A stretch of DNA of 39,086 nucleotides from Pseudoxanthomonas sp. (lineage in GTDB: Bacteria > Pseudomonadota > Gammaproteobacteria > Xanthomonadales > Xanthomonadaceae). The notes below the pieces were generated by a model. That model was given only the letters and a program-made list of their open reading frames with translations, searched no databases and was not told the DNA's origin. The stretch spans positions 1-39,086 of the forward strand of contig NZ_PKDG01000050.1 in assembly GCF_002863005.1 (NCBI RefSeq), given 5' to 3'. A program made the position numbers and the translations under genes. Numbering within the stretch: position 1 is the stretch's first letter; each line of letters opens with the position of its first letter. Below are positions 23,701 to 31,114 of this stretch, in pieces.

Positions 23701-26700
23701 CGGTGCATCCGCGATGACCGGCTCCACTTCATCGGCCGCCGGCTCGACGCCTTCTGCGGCAGCCTCAAGCGAAAGCTCAGGCTCGCCGATGGCCATGTCG
23801 GTCTGTTCGATGGCTGCCGGCGCATCCGTGGCGAGCGCCTCGACCGGTGCCGGTGCACCCTCCACATCCGCGGCCCGCGTGCGGGGCAGGATGCGGTAAT
23901 CGATGTCGTAGAACGTCTTGACGTCCTGTTCGACGGGCGTGGGCGCGTCATGCGCCTCGACCGGCGCGAGGGCGTCGGTGTGCTCGTCGGAAGCAGGCAG
24001 AGACAGGTCGTCGGATGCTCCGCCCTGCTGCGACGTCGCGGCAGCCGTTTCGCCGGCGCCCTGCAACGTCTCGCTGTCGAGGTATGCCGACAGGTCGAGC
24101 GCCGCCAGTTCGATGTCGGACGGCGACACCGGCGCGGCCGTGGTCTGGCCGACGTACGTGCCCTGCTGGGTGTCGTCGACGATCTGCGCCCCGTGGCGCA
24201 CGTCGGGCAGGCTGTCGCCCAGCGCGCGCAACTGGCCTGCGAGTGCGGCGAACACGGGGATGCGCGGCGACGGAGCCTGCAGCGCGGCGACGCTGCGGCG
24301 GATCGCCTGCGCGGTATCGGCCAGTGCGGCGACACCTTCCGGCGTGGGCGTTTCGCCCGCGGCCAGCAGGCGCTTGACGTACTGTTCGGCCGGCGCGGTG
24401 ACCTGGGTGATCTCGGGCACGTCGGCCATCGCCAGCGCACCGTTCATCGTGTGGATGGCGCGCAGCAGATCTTCGCTGACCGGCGTGGCCTCCACCTGGG
24501 CCTTCTGCAGCCAGTGGTCGACGGTATCGAGGTGGTTGTCGACTTCGGCCTCGAGGATTTCGCGGAGCACGGCGTCGACCGATGCCGGGGTTCCCTCGGT
24601 TTCCGGCTCGAACACGGCTGGCGCGTCGTCCGCGAAGGTGGCCGGCGGCGCGACGGAGGCGGGTTCGACGAAGTCGGCCTCGTCGTCGAGGACCGGCGGT
24701 TCCGCGCTGTAGTAGGCGTCTTCGCCCGCCGCCAGCCGGTCTGCCACGTCCTGCAGGCCGGCCAGGTCCGCCGTCACGCTTCCCTGGCCGCGCAGCGCGG
24801 CATTGAGTTGGGGCAACGCGTCGCAGGCCTGCTCCAGCAGGACTTCGACGGCGTGACTGGGCGCGCGCGTGCGGTCGAGCACGCGGTTGAGCATGTTCTC
24901 GACCTTCCAGCTGAATTCGCCGAGCGTCTTGGCGCCGACCAGACGGCCGCTGCCCTTCAGCGTGTGGAAGACGCGGCGGATCGGCCGCAGGCGTTCGAGG
25001 TCTTCGGTATTGCTGCGCCAGGCCGGCAGCAGCTGCCGGAGGTTGACGATCTCTTCGTCGAATTCCTCGAGGAACACCTCGCGGATGTCGTCGTCGATGT
25101 CGGTGGTATCGCCGTCGAAACCGCCTACGACGGCAGCCGGCATGGCGGCCGCTGCGGCAGCGATCTCGTGGCGCAGGTCGGGCAGCGCGTCGGCGTCGGC
25201 GTCCGACACGGCAACGGGCGCTTCGGGCATCCCGGGCAGGGCGTCGGCCGGCATATCCGCCGTGGCGACCTCTTCGCTGTCGACGGTCGGTTCCGCCCCT
25301 GCCGGGGCGACTTCGATCGTCGGTGCCTCGACGCTGTCGGCTTCCTCGAAGCCGACGGGATCGAACGGGTTCGCCCCGGCATGCGGTGCTGGTGCAGGCG
25401 CGGCATCTACCGGCTCGAGCGACAGCTCGCCGAACGACGGGAGCGCGGGTACGTCGACCGCGGGTGGCGGCACCGGCAATGCCTCGGCCGCGGGCGCGGC
25501 GGCGGGCGTCTCGGCGACGACGGTCTCGGCGGGCAGCGGCCAGTAGCGCAGGGCTTCCAGGCTGCCGCGGGTGATCTCGAGGATGTCCTCGCGGTTGGGA
25601 CGCCGCTCGCGCAGCGCCTCCAGGTAGTACTCCAAGCTGGCCATCGCATCGGCCAGCGTGTCCAGCTGCTGGCCGCCCGGTACGCGTTTCTTGCCGATCA
25701 GCTCGCCGCTGACGTAGCGCTTCACGCCGACCACGTAGTCGCCGGCCTGGCCCAGCTCGAGCATGCGCAGGGCACCAGCCACTTCGTCCAGCAGCCGCGG
25801 CACCTCCACCAGTTCGGCGTGATCCCAGTTGGTCTCGATGAACGCGACGAAGCGCTCGCGCGCGCCGGCGAAATTGATGATGGCTTCCTGCGCCAGCACT
25901 TCCACCGTGCGCTGCGACTCGGCCGCGCTGGGGTCCGGGCTGGCATCGCCACCGCTGCCCAGGCGCGCGACCTGGTCGTCCAGCGATGCGTCGACATAAA
26001 GCAGGGCACCGGCCACGTCGAGCAGCGTGCCTTCGTCGGCGGGACGCGTCCCGGCCACGACCTCGCGCAGCGTGTCGCGCTGCTGCATGACCACGTCACG
26101 GGCCACACCCAGGCCCATCATGCCGAGCGTATCGCCGACATTGCCCAGTTCGGTGACCTGCGATTCCAGTTCGTGCGCGTCGCTGCCGGTGCGCAGGTGC
26201 AGGTCGAGCGCGTCCTTGACGCGCAGCAGTTCTTCCTTGACCGCATTGCCGACGGTGTCGAGCAGCTCGCGGTTGCGGCCACTGAGGCTGCTGCGCGCGT
26301 GATCGATCTCGGCCTCGCTTGGCGCCGCATCGTCGCGCGACCCCGGCGGGAACAGCATGCTCTCGTTGAGCCCGGACGCGCCACGTGCCGCGCGGATCTC
26401 GTTGAGCAACGGCAGCAGCACGATCGGGATGTCGCGATGGCCTTCCTGCAGCCGCTCCAGATAATCCGGCAACAGCACGGCGCCGCGCATCAGCGTGGAG
26501 CATGCTTCGTCGCGATCGCCCGCGCTGCCGTCCTGCAAGGCCTTGGCCAGCAGCTCGAGCTCTTCGGCCACCATCGCCGGCGCATACAACTCCACCATGC
26601 GCAGGGTGCCCTGCACCTGGTGCAGGTAGCCGGCGCAGAAGCGCATGCGGCTGGTGTCGGCGGGCGCCTCGACGAACGCCTCGATTTCCTGGCGCACCTG

Positions 26701-26775
26701 GCGCAGGGTCTCGTCGAGTTCGGGCTTCACCCAGCCGAGCACGGCGTGGCTCATGGCTTCGCGCAGCGCGCTCAT
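20764..26775 (-). CDS. pilL: PilL/ChpA hybrid CheA-type kinase with multiple Hpt domains
   Basis: 2003 residues; the kinase core of the twitching-motility chemosensory system. Phosphotransfer modules with His are at His52 ('LHQVQGTLRM'), His604 ('FHTLKGSGRLVGA'), His775 ('IHTMNGALAMADV') and His1279 ('LHTLKGGARMAGI'). A fifth copy near 330 has Asp at the His position. An Asp/Glu/Ala/Pro-rich linker spans about 880-1235. The CheA dimerisation and ATPase domains follow: N-box 'EHLLRNSVAHGLE' (Asn1596), G1 'VSDDGAGL', G2 'GRGVGMDVV'. A CheW-like regulatory domain spans about 1720-1865. The last domain is a receiver with phospho-Asp1929 ('MLLDIEMPRMDGYEL') and Lys1981. Pseudomonas aeruginosa ChpA is longer, with more Hpt-type units. 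No pilH follows, so the C-terminal receiver may take its role. Confidence 0.95.
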   Translation of the reverse strand: MSALREAMSHAVLGWVKPELDETLRQVRQEIEAFVEAPADTSRMRFCAGYLHQVQGTLRMVELYAPAMVAEELELLAKALQDGSAGDRDEACSTLMRGAVLLPDYLERLQEGHRDIPIVLLPLLNEIRAARGASGLNESMLFPPGSRDDAAPSEAEIDHARSSLSGRNRELLDTVGNAVKEELLRVKDALDLHLRTGSDAHELESQVTELGNVGDTLGMMGLGVARDVVMQQRDTLREVVAGTRPADEGTLLDVAGALLYVDASLDDQVARLGSGGDASPDPSAAESQRTVEVLAQEAIINFAGARERFVAFIETNWDHAELVEVPRLLDEVAGALRMLELGQAGDYVVGVKRYVSGELIGKKRVPGGQQLDTLADAMASLEYYLEALRERRPNREDILEITRGSLEALRYWPLPAETVVAETPAAAPAAEALPVPPPAVDVPALPSFGELSLEPVDAAPAPAPHAGANPFDPVGFEEADSVEAPTIEVAPAGAEPTVDSEEVATADMPADALPGMPEAPVAVSDADADALPDLRHEIAAAAAAMPAAVVGGFDGDTTDIDDDIREVFLEEFDEEIVNLRQLLPAWRSNTEDLERLRPIRRVFHTLKGSGRLVGAKTLGEFSWKVENMLNRVLDRTRAPSHAVEVLLEQACDALPQLNAALRGQGSVTADLAGLQDVADRLAAGEDAYYSAEPPVLDDEADFVEPASVAPPATFADDAPAVFEPETEGTPASVDAVLREILEAEVDNHLDTVDHWLQKAQVEATPVSEDLLRAIHTMNGALAMADVPEITQVTAPAEQYVKRLLAAGETPTPEGVAALADTAQAIRRSVAALQAPSPRIPVFAALAGQLRALGDSLPDVRHGAQIVDDTQQGTYVGQTTAAPVSPSDIELAALDLSAYLDSETLQGAGETAAATSQQGGASDDLSLPASDEHTDALAPVEAHDAPTPVEQDVKTFYDIDYRILPRTRAADVEGAPAPVEALATDAPAAIEQTDMAIGEPELSLEAAAEGVEPAADEVEPVIADAPAPAADEAVPGVDDDALTVDGDLPAFLAETDGAQAADEGAEAADDAVPASTAEEAATADDLALTDIGAADATTASAGIADEAEVPTAIEDDSAMADDAVETGDPSHVPSDDAGIAVDFASSAVTDEAPASDAIAVDGGDVPASAEDAIVEDSTVAEDADAGFDDTVEVAEAPEPAPLDVEAVASVEAEESAVTSAPADMPEPEEALDLTGLDLDLVEIFVEEGNDLLDHADDLIAKLRETPEDRALITSLQRDLHTLKGGARMAGIHAVGDLGHAIETMLESIAGQRTELDRRAIQLLERGFDTLHGQLARVTARRAVSIPDGMIAEFNARARGIELPDAPVVSDAPAAPIELAPLSAPIDTEAAAPVEEEFFPVGQQEQVRVRADLLDRLVNNAGEVAIYRARLEQQLGAFRGAMAELDRTNIRMHDQLRRLDLETEAQIVARYQREHDKQDPTFDPLELDRFSTLQQLSRALAESAADISGLQGVLDDLARQYDSLLQQQSRVSSELQDGLMRARMLPFEGIVPRLRRVLRQAATETHKQVSLQFAGTHGEMDRNVLDRMTAPLEHLLRNSVAHGLETPKERRKAGKPEEGTVHVALRREGSEMVLEVSDDGAGLNRDAIRKRAEQRGLLQPGAVLPDSALDRLILEPGFSTADKVSQLAGRGVGMDVVYNEVRQLGGSLEISSVPGKGATFTLRLPQTLAVSQAVFVQIGETQFAVPVAAVSGIGRISHARFSAGAGSYHYAGEDYPLYNLGHLVGQGAAKAEGQPQVPLLLVRSGDLRAAVAVDQVLGNREIVVKPVGPQISSIPGIYGATITGDGSVVVILDAAPLVRRHLAQPQEPAAQAPAVEQRRVPLVMVVDDSLTMRKVTSRVLERHNFEVSAARDGVEALEKLEERVPDLMLLDIEMPRMDGYELATAMKADPRFKDVPIVMITSRTGDKHRQRAFDIGVQRYLGKPYQELDLMRNVYDLLGIARVRE

Positions 26776-26849
26776 GGGCGGGCTCCCGCGGCGACGAGGG
26801 AACCGTCAGCCTCGCGCTGCAGGCGGGCGGGATGGCGTAGGAAATTCAT
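26772..26849 (-). CDS. Possible 25-codon leader ORF coupled to pilL
   Basis: ATG at 26849 opens a short frame (MNFLRHPARLQREADGSLVA and five more residues). Its TGA overlaps the pilL ATG by 4 bp (ATGA), the same arrangement as real coupled cistrons in this window. It occupies nearly the whole pilJ-pilL gap (90 bp). The Shine-Dalgarno candidate (GAGGA, formed around the pilJ stop) sits about 13 nt upstream, which is rather far. No known peptide is recognised. It could be a coupling ORF that keeps ribosomes on the transcript, a real microprotein, or chance. Confidence 0.3.
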   Translation of the reverse strand: MNFLRHPARLQREADGSLVAAGARP

Positions 26850-26865
26850 GCGTTGCGTCCCGTCC

Positions 26866-28902
26866 TCAGCCCGGCAGCTTGAAGTCGGCGACCGAACGGC
26901 GCAGGTCCGCGGCCAACTGCGCCAGGTGTCCGATGGACTCGGCCGTCTGCCCGGCGCCCAGCGAGGTCTGCGAGGTGATCTGGCGGATCACGCCCATCGT
27001 CTGGGTAATGTCCAGCGCGGCGGCGGACTGCTGCTGCGCAGCACCGGAGATGCCCTTGATGAGGTTGTTCAGGTCGTTCGACACGCGCTCGATCTCGCCC
27101 AGCGCGGTACCCGCGTCCTCGGCCAGTCGCGCACCGGAGACCACTTCGGCGGTGGTCTGCTCCATCGAGCTGACCGCTTCGTTGGTATCGGCCTGAATGG
27201 TCTGCACCAGCGATTCGATGCGGCGCGTCGCGCCCGAAGTGCGTTCGGCGAGGCGCTGCACTTCGTCGGCCACGACCGCGAAACCACGGCCCGCTTCACC
27301 GGCCGAGGCCGCCTGCACGGCGGCGTTCAACGCCAGGATGTTGGTCTGCTCGGAAATGTCGTTGATCAGTTCCACGACCGAGCCGATTTCCTGCGAGGAC
27401 TCGCCCAGGCGCTTGATGCGCTTGGAGGTTTCCTGGATCTGGTCGCGGATCTGGTCCATGCCGCGGATCGTCTCGCGCACCACGCCGGCACCCTCGGTCG
27501 CGATCTGCACCGAGCGCTGCGCCACTTCGGCGGACTCGGTGGAGTTCTTCGACACCTGGTCGATGCTGGTCGCGATCTCGCTGATGCGGTCGGACGCGGT
27601 GGTGATCTGGTCGGCCTGGTGGCCGGCGGCCTCCGCCAGCTGCAGGGCCGTCGCCTGGGTTTCCTGGGTCGACGCGGCCACCTGCACCGAGGTGTCGTTG
27701 ATGGTGGTCACCAGGTTGCGCAGTTCGTCCACGGCGTAGTTGATGGCGTCCGCGATGGCGCCGGTCATGTCCTCGGTCACCGAGGCCTTCACCGTCAGGT
27801 CGCCTTCACCCAGCGAGCTGATTTCGTCCAGCAGCCGCATGATCGCCTGCTGGTTGCGGCTGTTGTATTCCACCTGCGTCTGGTAGCGCATCTCCTGCTC
27901 GCGCTGGCGGGTGCGGTACAGCGACCACAGCAGGCCGATGATGGAGACCAGCGCCGCGATGCCCGAGGCGATGCCGAGCCAGAAATTGGGGAACAGGCGC
28001 GTATCGCGCACAGAACCGAAGGCCGAGAACGCCTGGAACAGGTTGGTGCTGTCCTGCAGCATCTCGCCCGAACCGTTGGTCAGCGCCGCCGCGGCGGACT
28101 GCGCCGCGAACAGGTTGCGCGAGCTGGCCAGGATTGCGTCCAGGTCCTTCTTCATCGCCGTCCACAGCGTCTGCGAATTCTGCAGTGCCGACAGCGCCGC
28201 GGCGTTGCGGACGGGCGCGATGCCCAGGTCCGGGTTGCCGTCGCGCAGGCCGTCCAGCACCTGGCCGAACAGCACGGCGTCGCGGCCCAGCGCGTCGCCC
28301 GCGGTCGCGGCACCGGCGCCGCCAGCCCGGATTTCCGTCACGCGACGGGCCATCGTGCCCGCCAGCACCACCTGCTGCAGGGCGCTGTAAATCTGCGACG
28401 ACGGCGCACCGCCGGCCGACATGGCACGCACCACTTCGTTGAGCTGCGCCTGCAGGTTGGGGACCTGGGTGGCGAACCGGTCCGCGTTGCCGGCCAGCGC
28501 CAGCACGGCGGCTTCGGACGCGACGATCTGGTCGGCGCTCTTGCCCAGCGGTGCCCAGGTGGCGCTCAGCTTGGCCAGCGGACCGGCGATGGCGCCCTCG
28601 CTGCCGAAGCGGCTCTGCAGGCTGGACACCGTGGCTTCGACCGACTGCTTAGTCTCCTTGAACGCCTTGAACGCCTCGGCGTTGCCGGCCACCGCTTCAC
28701 GGCCCTGGTTGGCCAGCTGCTGCGACAGCACGCGCATGTCCGATGCGCCGGTGCTGGCACCGGACAACCGGCTGCCCTGGTAGGTCGCCACGCCGGTATT
28801 GGCACCGAAGACCAGCACCGACAGCGCCAGCAGCAGCAACCAGAAGTTGTTGCCGAAACTGCCGACCTTGCCGGCGCTAGGAGAATCCGTCGCAGTGCTC
28901 AT
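26866..28902 (-). CDS. pilJ: Type IV pilus chemoreceptor PilJ
   Basis: 678 residues. Membrane helices lie at about 19-35 and 305-328, with a large, mostly helical Ala/Ser/Gln-rich periplasmic domain of PilJ type between. HAMP covers about 330-400 and a cytoplasmic methyl-accepting hairpin covers 400-678. The hairpin tip is nearly canonical: 'DISEQTNILALNAAVQAASA' then 'GEAGRGFAVVADEVQRLAER' (about 516-553). This is where CheW and the kinase dock. PilJ senses pilus retraction, probably by contact with pilin in the periplasm, and signals to PilL through PilI. Candidate Gln/Glu methylation sites exist, but the window has no pilK methyltransferase to use them. It is preceded by pilI after 34 bp. 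Confidence 0.95.
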   Translation of the reverse strand: MSTATDSPSAGKVGSFGNNFWLLLLALSVLVFGANTGVATYQGSRLSGASTGASDMRVLSQQLANQGREAVAGNAEAFKAFKETKQSVEATVSSLQSRFGSEGAIAGPLAKLSATWAPLGKSADQIVASEAAVLALAGNADRFATQVPNLQAQLNEVVRAMSAGGAPSSQIYSALQQVVLAGTMARRVTEIRAGGAGAATAGDALGRDAVLFGQVLDGLRDGNPDLGIAPVRNAAALSALQNSQTLWTAMKKDLDAILASSRNLFAAQSAAAALTNGSGEMLQDSTNLFQAFSAFGSVRDTRLFPNFWLGIASGIAALVSIIGLLWSLYRTRQREQEMRYQTQVEYNSRNQQAIMRLLDEISSLGEGDLTVKASVTEDMTGAIADAINYAVDELRNLVTTINDTSVQVAASTQETQATALQLAEAAGHQADQITTASDRISEIATSIDQVSKNSTESAEVAQRSVQIATEGAGVVRETIRGMDQIRDQIQETSKRIKRLGESSQEIGSVVELINDISEQTNILALNAAVQAASAGEAGRGFAVVADEVQRLAERTSGATRRIESLVQTIQADTNEAVSSMEQTTAEVVSGARLAEDAGTALGEIERVSNDLNNLIKGISGAAQQQSAAALDITQTMGVIRQITSQTSLGAGQTAESIGHLAQLAADLRRSVADFKLPG

Positions 28903-28936
28903 CGTTCAACCCCTGGATTGTGCTTGTCGTACGCGC

Positions 28937-29470
28937 TCAGAGCGCGGTCTGGCGGAATTCGGGCGTGCGCGCCAACAACCCCAGCGCAAAGACGCCCCAC
29001 CGCTGATCGTCGCTGGCGAAGGCGCGATCGATGAAATGCCCGTAGCGGCCGTCCGCCAGATCCCCCGGCTCGACCTGCTGCGATTCGTGGAAGCTGCGCT
29101 GGCCATACAGCTCGTCGATGGTCAGCGCGACGTCGCCGCCGGCCTGGCGCATCACCAGCACGCGCTGGCCCTCGTGCAGCACGGTGCGCTCGCCTTCGAG
29201 GAACTGCTTCAGGTCGACCACCGGGAACAGGTTGCCGCGCAGGTTGCCGATGCCCAGCAGCCACGGGTGCGCGCCCGGCACCGGCGTGACCGGCGGCATC
29301 TGCACGATTTCCACCACTTCCCCGAAGTTGGAAATCAGCCGGCGCTTGCCGACACGGTAGCCGACGCCGCGGTACTGGTCCTGGGCGATCTCGCGCGCCG
29401 GCTGCAGCACGGCGTGCGCCAGGCTGCGGCGCTCGTATTCGGCGAGCGTGTCGAACGGTGTGCGGATCAT
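28937..29470 (-). CDS. pilI: CheW-like coupling protein PilI
   Basis: 177 residues, one CheW domain. The family's central motif is clear: 'HPWLLGIGNLRGNLFPVVDL', followed by the strands 'QRVLVMRQAGGDVALTIDEL' and 'RSFHESQQVEP'. The N-terminal 30 residues ('FDTLAEYERRSLAHA') precede the fold, as in PilI of Pseudomonas. PilI physically links receptor PilJ to kinase PilL. It lies 50 bp downstream of pilG and 34 bp upstream of pilJ in the same operon. Confidence 0.93.
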   Translation of the reverse strand: MIRTPFDTLAEYERRSLAHAVLQPAREIAQDQYRGVGYRVGKRRLISNFGEVVEIVQMPPVTPVPGAHPWLLGIGNLRGNLFPVVDLKQFLEGERTVLHEGQRVLVMRQAGGDVALTIDELYGQRSFHESQQVEPGDLADGRYGHFIDRAFASDDQRWGVFALGLLARTPEFRQTAL

Positions 29471-29520
29471 CGCCCGCCCCCTGTGCCTTCAATGCGAATG
29501 GTCGCCACGGCGCCAGCCCC

Positions 29521-29922
29521 TCAGGTGCTGACGTGGGCGCGGATGGCGTCGAGGAGCTCCTCGCGCGTGAACGGCTTGGTCAGGTACTGCTCCGAGCCGA
29601 CGATGCGCCCGCGCGCCTTGTCGAACAGGCTGTCCTTGGACGACAGCATGATGACCGGCGTGGACTTGAACACTTGGTTGTTCTTGATCAGCGCACAGGT
29701 CTGATACCCGTCCAGGCGCGGCATCATGATGTCCACGAAGATGATCTGCGGCTGCTGGTCGGCGATCTTGGCCAGGGCCTCGAACCCGTCGGTCGCGGTC
29801 ACGACTTCGCAACCCTCGCGTTTCAGCAGGGTTTCCGCGGTGCGGCGGATGGTTTTCGAGTCATCGATCACCATGACCCGTAGGCCGTGGAATCCACCGG
29901 CCTGGCCTTCGTTCTGCGTCAT
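29521..29922 (-). CDS. pilG: Twitching motility response regulator PilG
   Basis: 133 residues, a stand-alone CheY-like receiver. The sequence follows the PilG type very closely: 'LRVMVIDDSKTIRRTAETLL', 'IIFVDIMMPRLDGYQTCALI' with phospho-acceptor Asp64, then 'STPVIMLSSKDSLFDKARGR' and 'IVGSEQYLTKPFTREELLDA' with Lys116. PilG receives phosphate from PilL and promotes pilus extension and adenylate cyclase signalling in Pseudomonas. It is the first gene of the Pil-Chp operon. A partner pilH does not follow; the next gene is pilI, as in Xylella. Confidence 0.96.
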   Translation of the reverse strand: MTQNEGQAGGFHGLRVMVIDDSKTIRRTAETLLKREGCEVVTATDGFEALAKIADQQPQIIFVDIMMPRLDGYQTCALIKNNQVFKSTPVIMLSSKDSLFDKARGRIVGSEQYLTKPFTREELLDAIRAHVST

Positions 29923-29983
29923 TACCTGATTTCCCCATGCGCGCGTGGCTTCATTGACGAACCGGCCACGCTGCGTTGCTGCC

Positions 29984-30013
29984 TATATCCCCTATCACGG
30001 CGCGCACTGTCAA
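29984..30013 (-). promoter_or_regulatory. Candidate sigma-70 promoter of the Pil-Chp operon
   Basis: Read on the minus strand, a perfect -35 box TTGACA (30013-30008) is followed after 18 bp by GATATA (29989-29984). Transcription would start near 29977, about 55 nt before the pilG ATG. The intergenic region (29923-30165, 243 bp) separates pilG from divergent gshB and has no other obvious box of this quality. Confidence 0.5.
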
Positions 30014-30051
30014 GCCGCAGCGCCGACCGCCGTTCCGATGAACGGGATGAT

Positions 30052-30074
30052 GCGAACTGCGTCGCAGTTTTCGC
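30052..30074. promoter_or_regulatory. Imperfect hairpin between pilG and gshB
   Basis: AACTGC (30055-30060) and GCAGTT (30064-30069) pair around GTC. GCG/CGC pairs extend the stem across a two-base bulge. It sits 91-114 bp upstream of the gshB ATG. The T-tract that follows is only four bases and lies partly within the stem. It may be an operator or a leader structure for gshB; it is weak evidence alone. Confidence 0.25.
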
Positions 30075-30165
30075 CGGCACCCGCGACAGGGTGTTCCACC
30101 CGCACACGGGGCGGCGACCGCACGCGCCCTGATACCATCGCGGCGTCTCCCGCAGAACCCTCCCC

Positions 30166-31113
30166 ATGCCGCTGGACGTCATCGTCGTCATGGACCCGAT
30201 CGGGTCCATCAAGATCGCCAAGGACACCACCTTCGCCATGTTGCTGGAAGGCCAGCGGCGCGGCCATCGCCTGCACTATGTCGCGCCCGGGCGGCTGTCA
30301 CTGCGCGACGGCGTGGCGCACGCGCAGGTGGCCCCGCTCACCGTACGGGACGACAAGGCCGACTGGTACACCCTCGGCGAAGCGCGTGAGCTCGCCTTCG
30401 GTCCGGGCCAGGTCGTGCTGATGCGCAAGGACCCGCCCGTCGACGACCAGTATCTCTACGACACCCACGTGCTGGGCATCGCACAGCAGGCCGGCGCGCT
30501 GATCGTCAACGACCCCCAGGGACTGCGCGACTACAACGAGAAGCTGGCCGCCCTGCTGTTCCCGCACTGCTGCCCGCCCACGCTGGTCAGCCGCGACCCG
30601 GCCGCACTGAAGGCCTTCGTCGCCGAGCACGGCGAGGCGGTGCTGAAGCCGCTGGACGGCATGGGCGGGCGCTCGATCTTCCGCGTGAAGGCCGGCGACC
30701 CCAATACCAACGTCATCCTGGAAACCCTGGTCGGCGACGGCCGCCTGACCCTGGCCCAGCGGTTCATCCCCGGCATCAAGGACGGCGACAAGCGGGTGCT
30801 GCTGGTGGACGGCGAGCCGGTCGACTATGCGCTGGCGCGGATCCCGCAGGGTGACGAGTTCCGCGGCAACCTGGCCGCCGGTGGCCGCGGCGAAGGCCGG
30901 CCGCTGAGCGACCGCGACCGCTGGATCGCGTCCCAGGTCGGTCCGGAGATGAAGCGACGCGGCATGCTGTTCGTCGGCCTGGACGTGATCGGCGACTATC
31001 TCACCGAAGTCAACGTCACCAGCCCCACCTGCGTGCGCGAGCTGGATGCGCAGTTCGGCCTGAACATCGCCGGGCAGCTGTTCGATGTGATCGAGAAGAA
31101 GATGGCGCGCTGA
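30166..31113 (+). CDS. gshB: Glutathione synthetase GshB
   Basis: 315 residues, normal length for the bacterial ATP-grasp enzyme that joins glycine to gamma-glutamylcysteine. Signature segments include the N-terminal 'VIVVMDPIGSIKIAKDTTFA', 'VLMRKDPPVDDQYLYDTHVL', the ATP-grasp Lys161 region 'AVLKPLDGMGGRSIFRV', 'GGRGEGRPLSDRDRWIA' and the metal-binding 'LTEVNVTSPTCVREL' (Glu281, Asn283). It sits divergently next to pilG and is followed after one base by the TonB gene. The same tonB3-gshB-pilG arrangement is known in Pseudomonas aeruginosa (PA0406-PA0408). Confidence 0.97.
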   Translation: MPLDVIVVMDPIGSIKIAKDTTFAMLLEGQRRGHRLHYVAPGRLSLRDGVAHAQVAPLTVRDDKADWYTLGEARELAFGPGQVVLMRKDPPVDDQYLYDTHVLGIAQQAGALIVNDPQGLRDYNEKLAALLFPHCCPPTLVSRDPAALKAFVAEHGEAVLKPLDGMGGRSIFRVKAGDPNTNVILETLVGDGRLTLAQRFIPGIKDGDKRVLLVDGEPVDYALARIPQGDEFRGNLAAGGRGEGRPLSDRDRWIASQVGPEMKRRGMLFVGLDVIGDYLTEVNVTSPTCVRELDAQFGLNIAGQLFDVIEKKMAR

Positions 31114-31114
31114 G

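Noticed and set aside
20317..29034. Uninterrupted open frame of about 2900 codons on the plus strand, antisense to chpB, pilL and pilJ
   Set aside because: It is the expected by-product of GC-rich codon usage opposite a very long gene. The translation is Arg/His/Gly/Gln-rich with no recognisable domain, and the minus-strand proteins match known families throughout.
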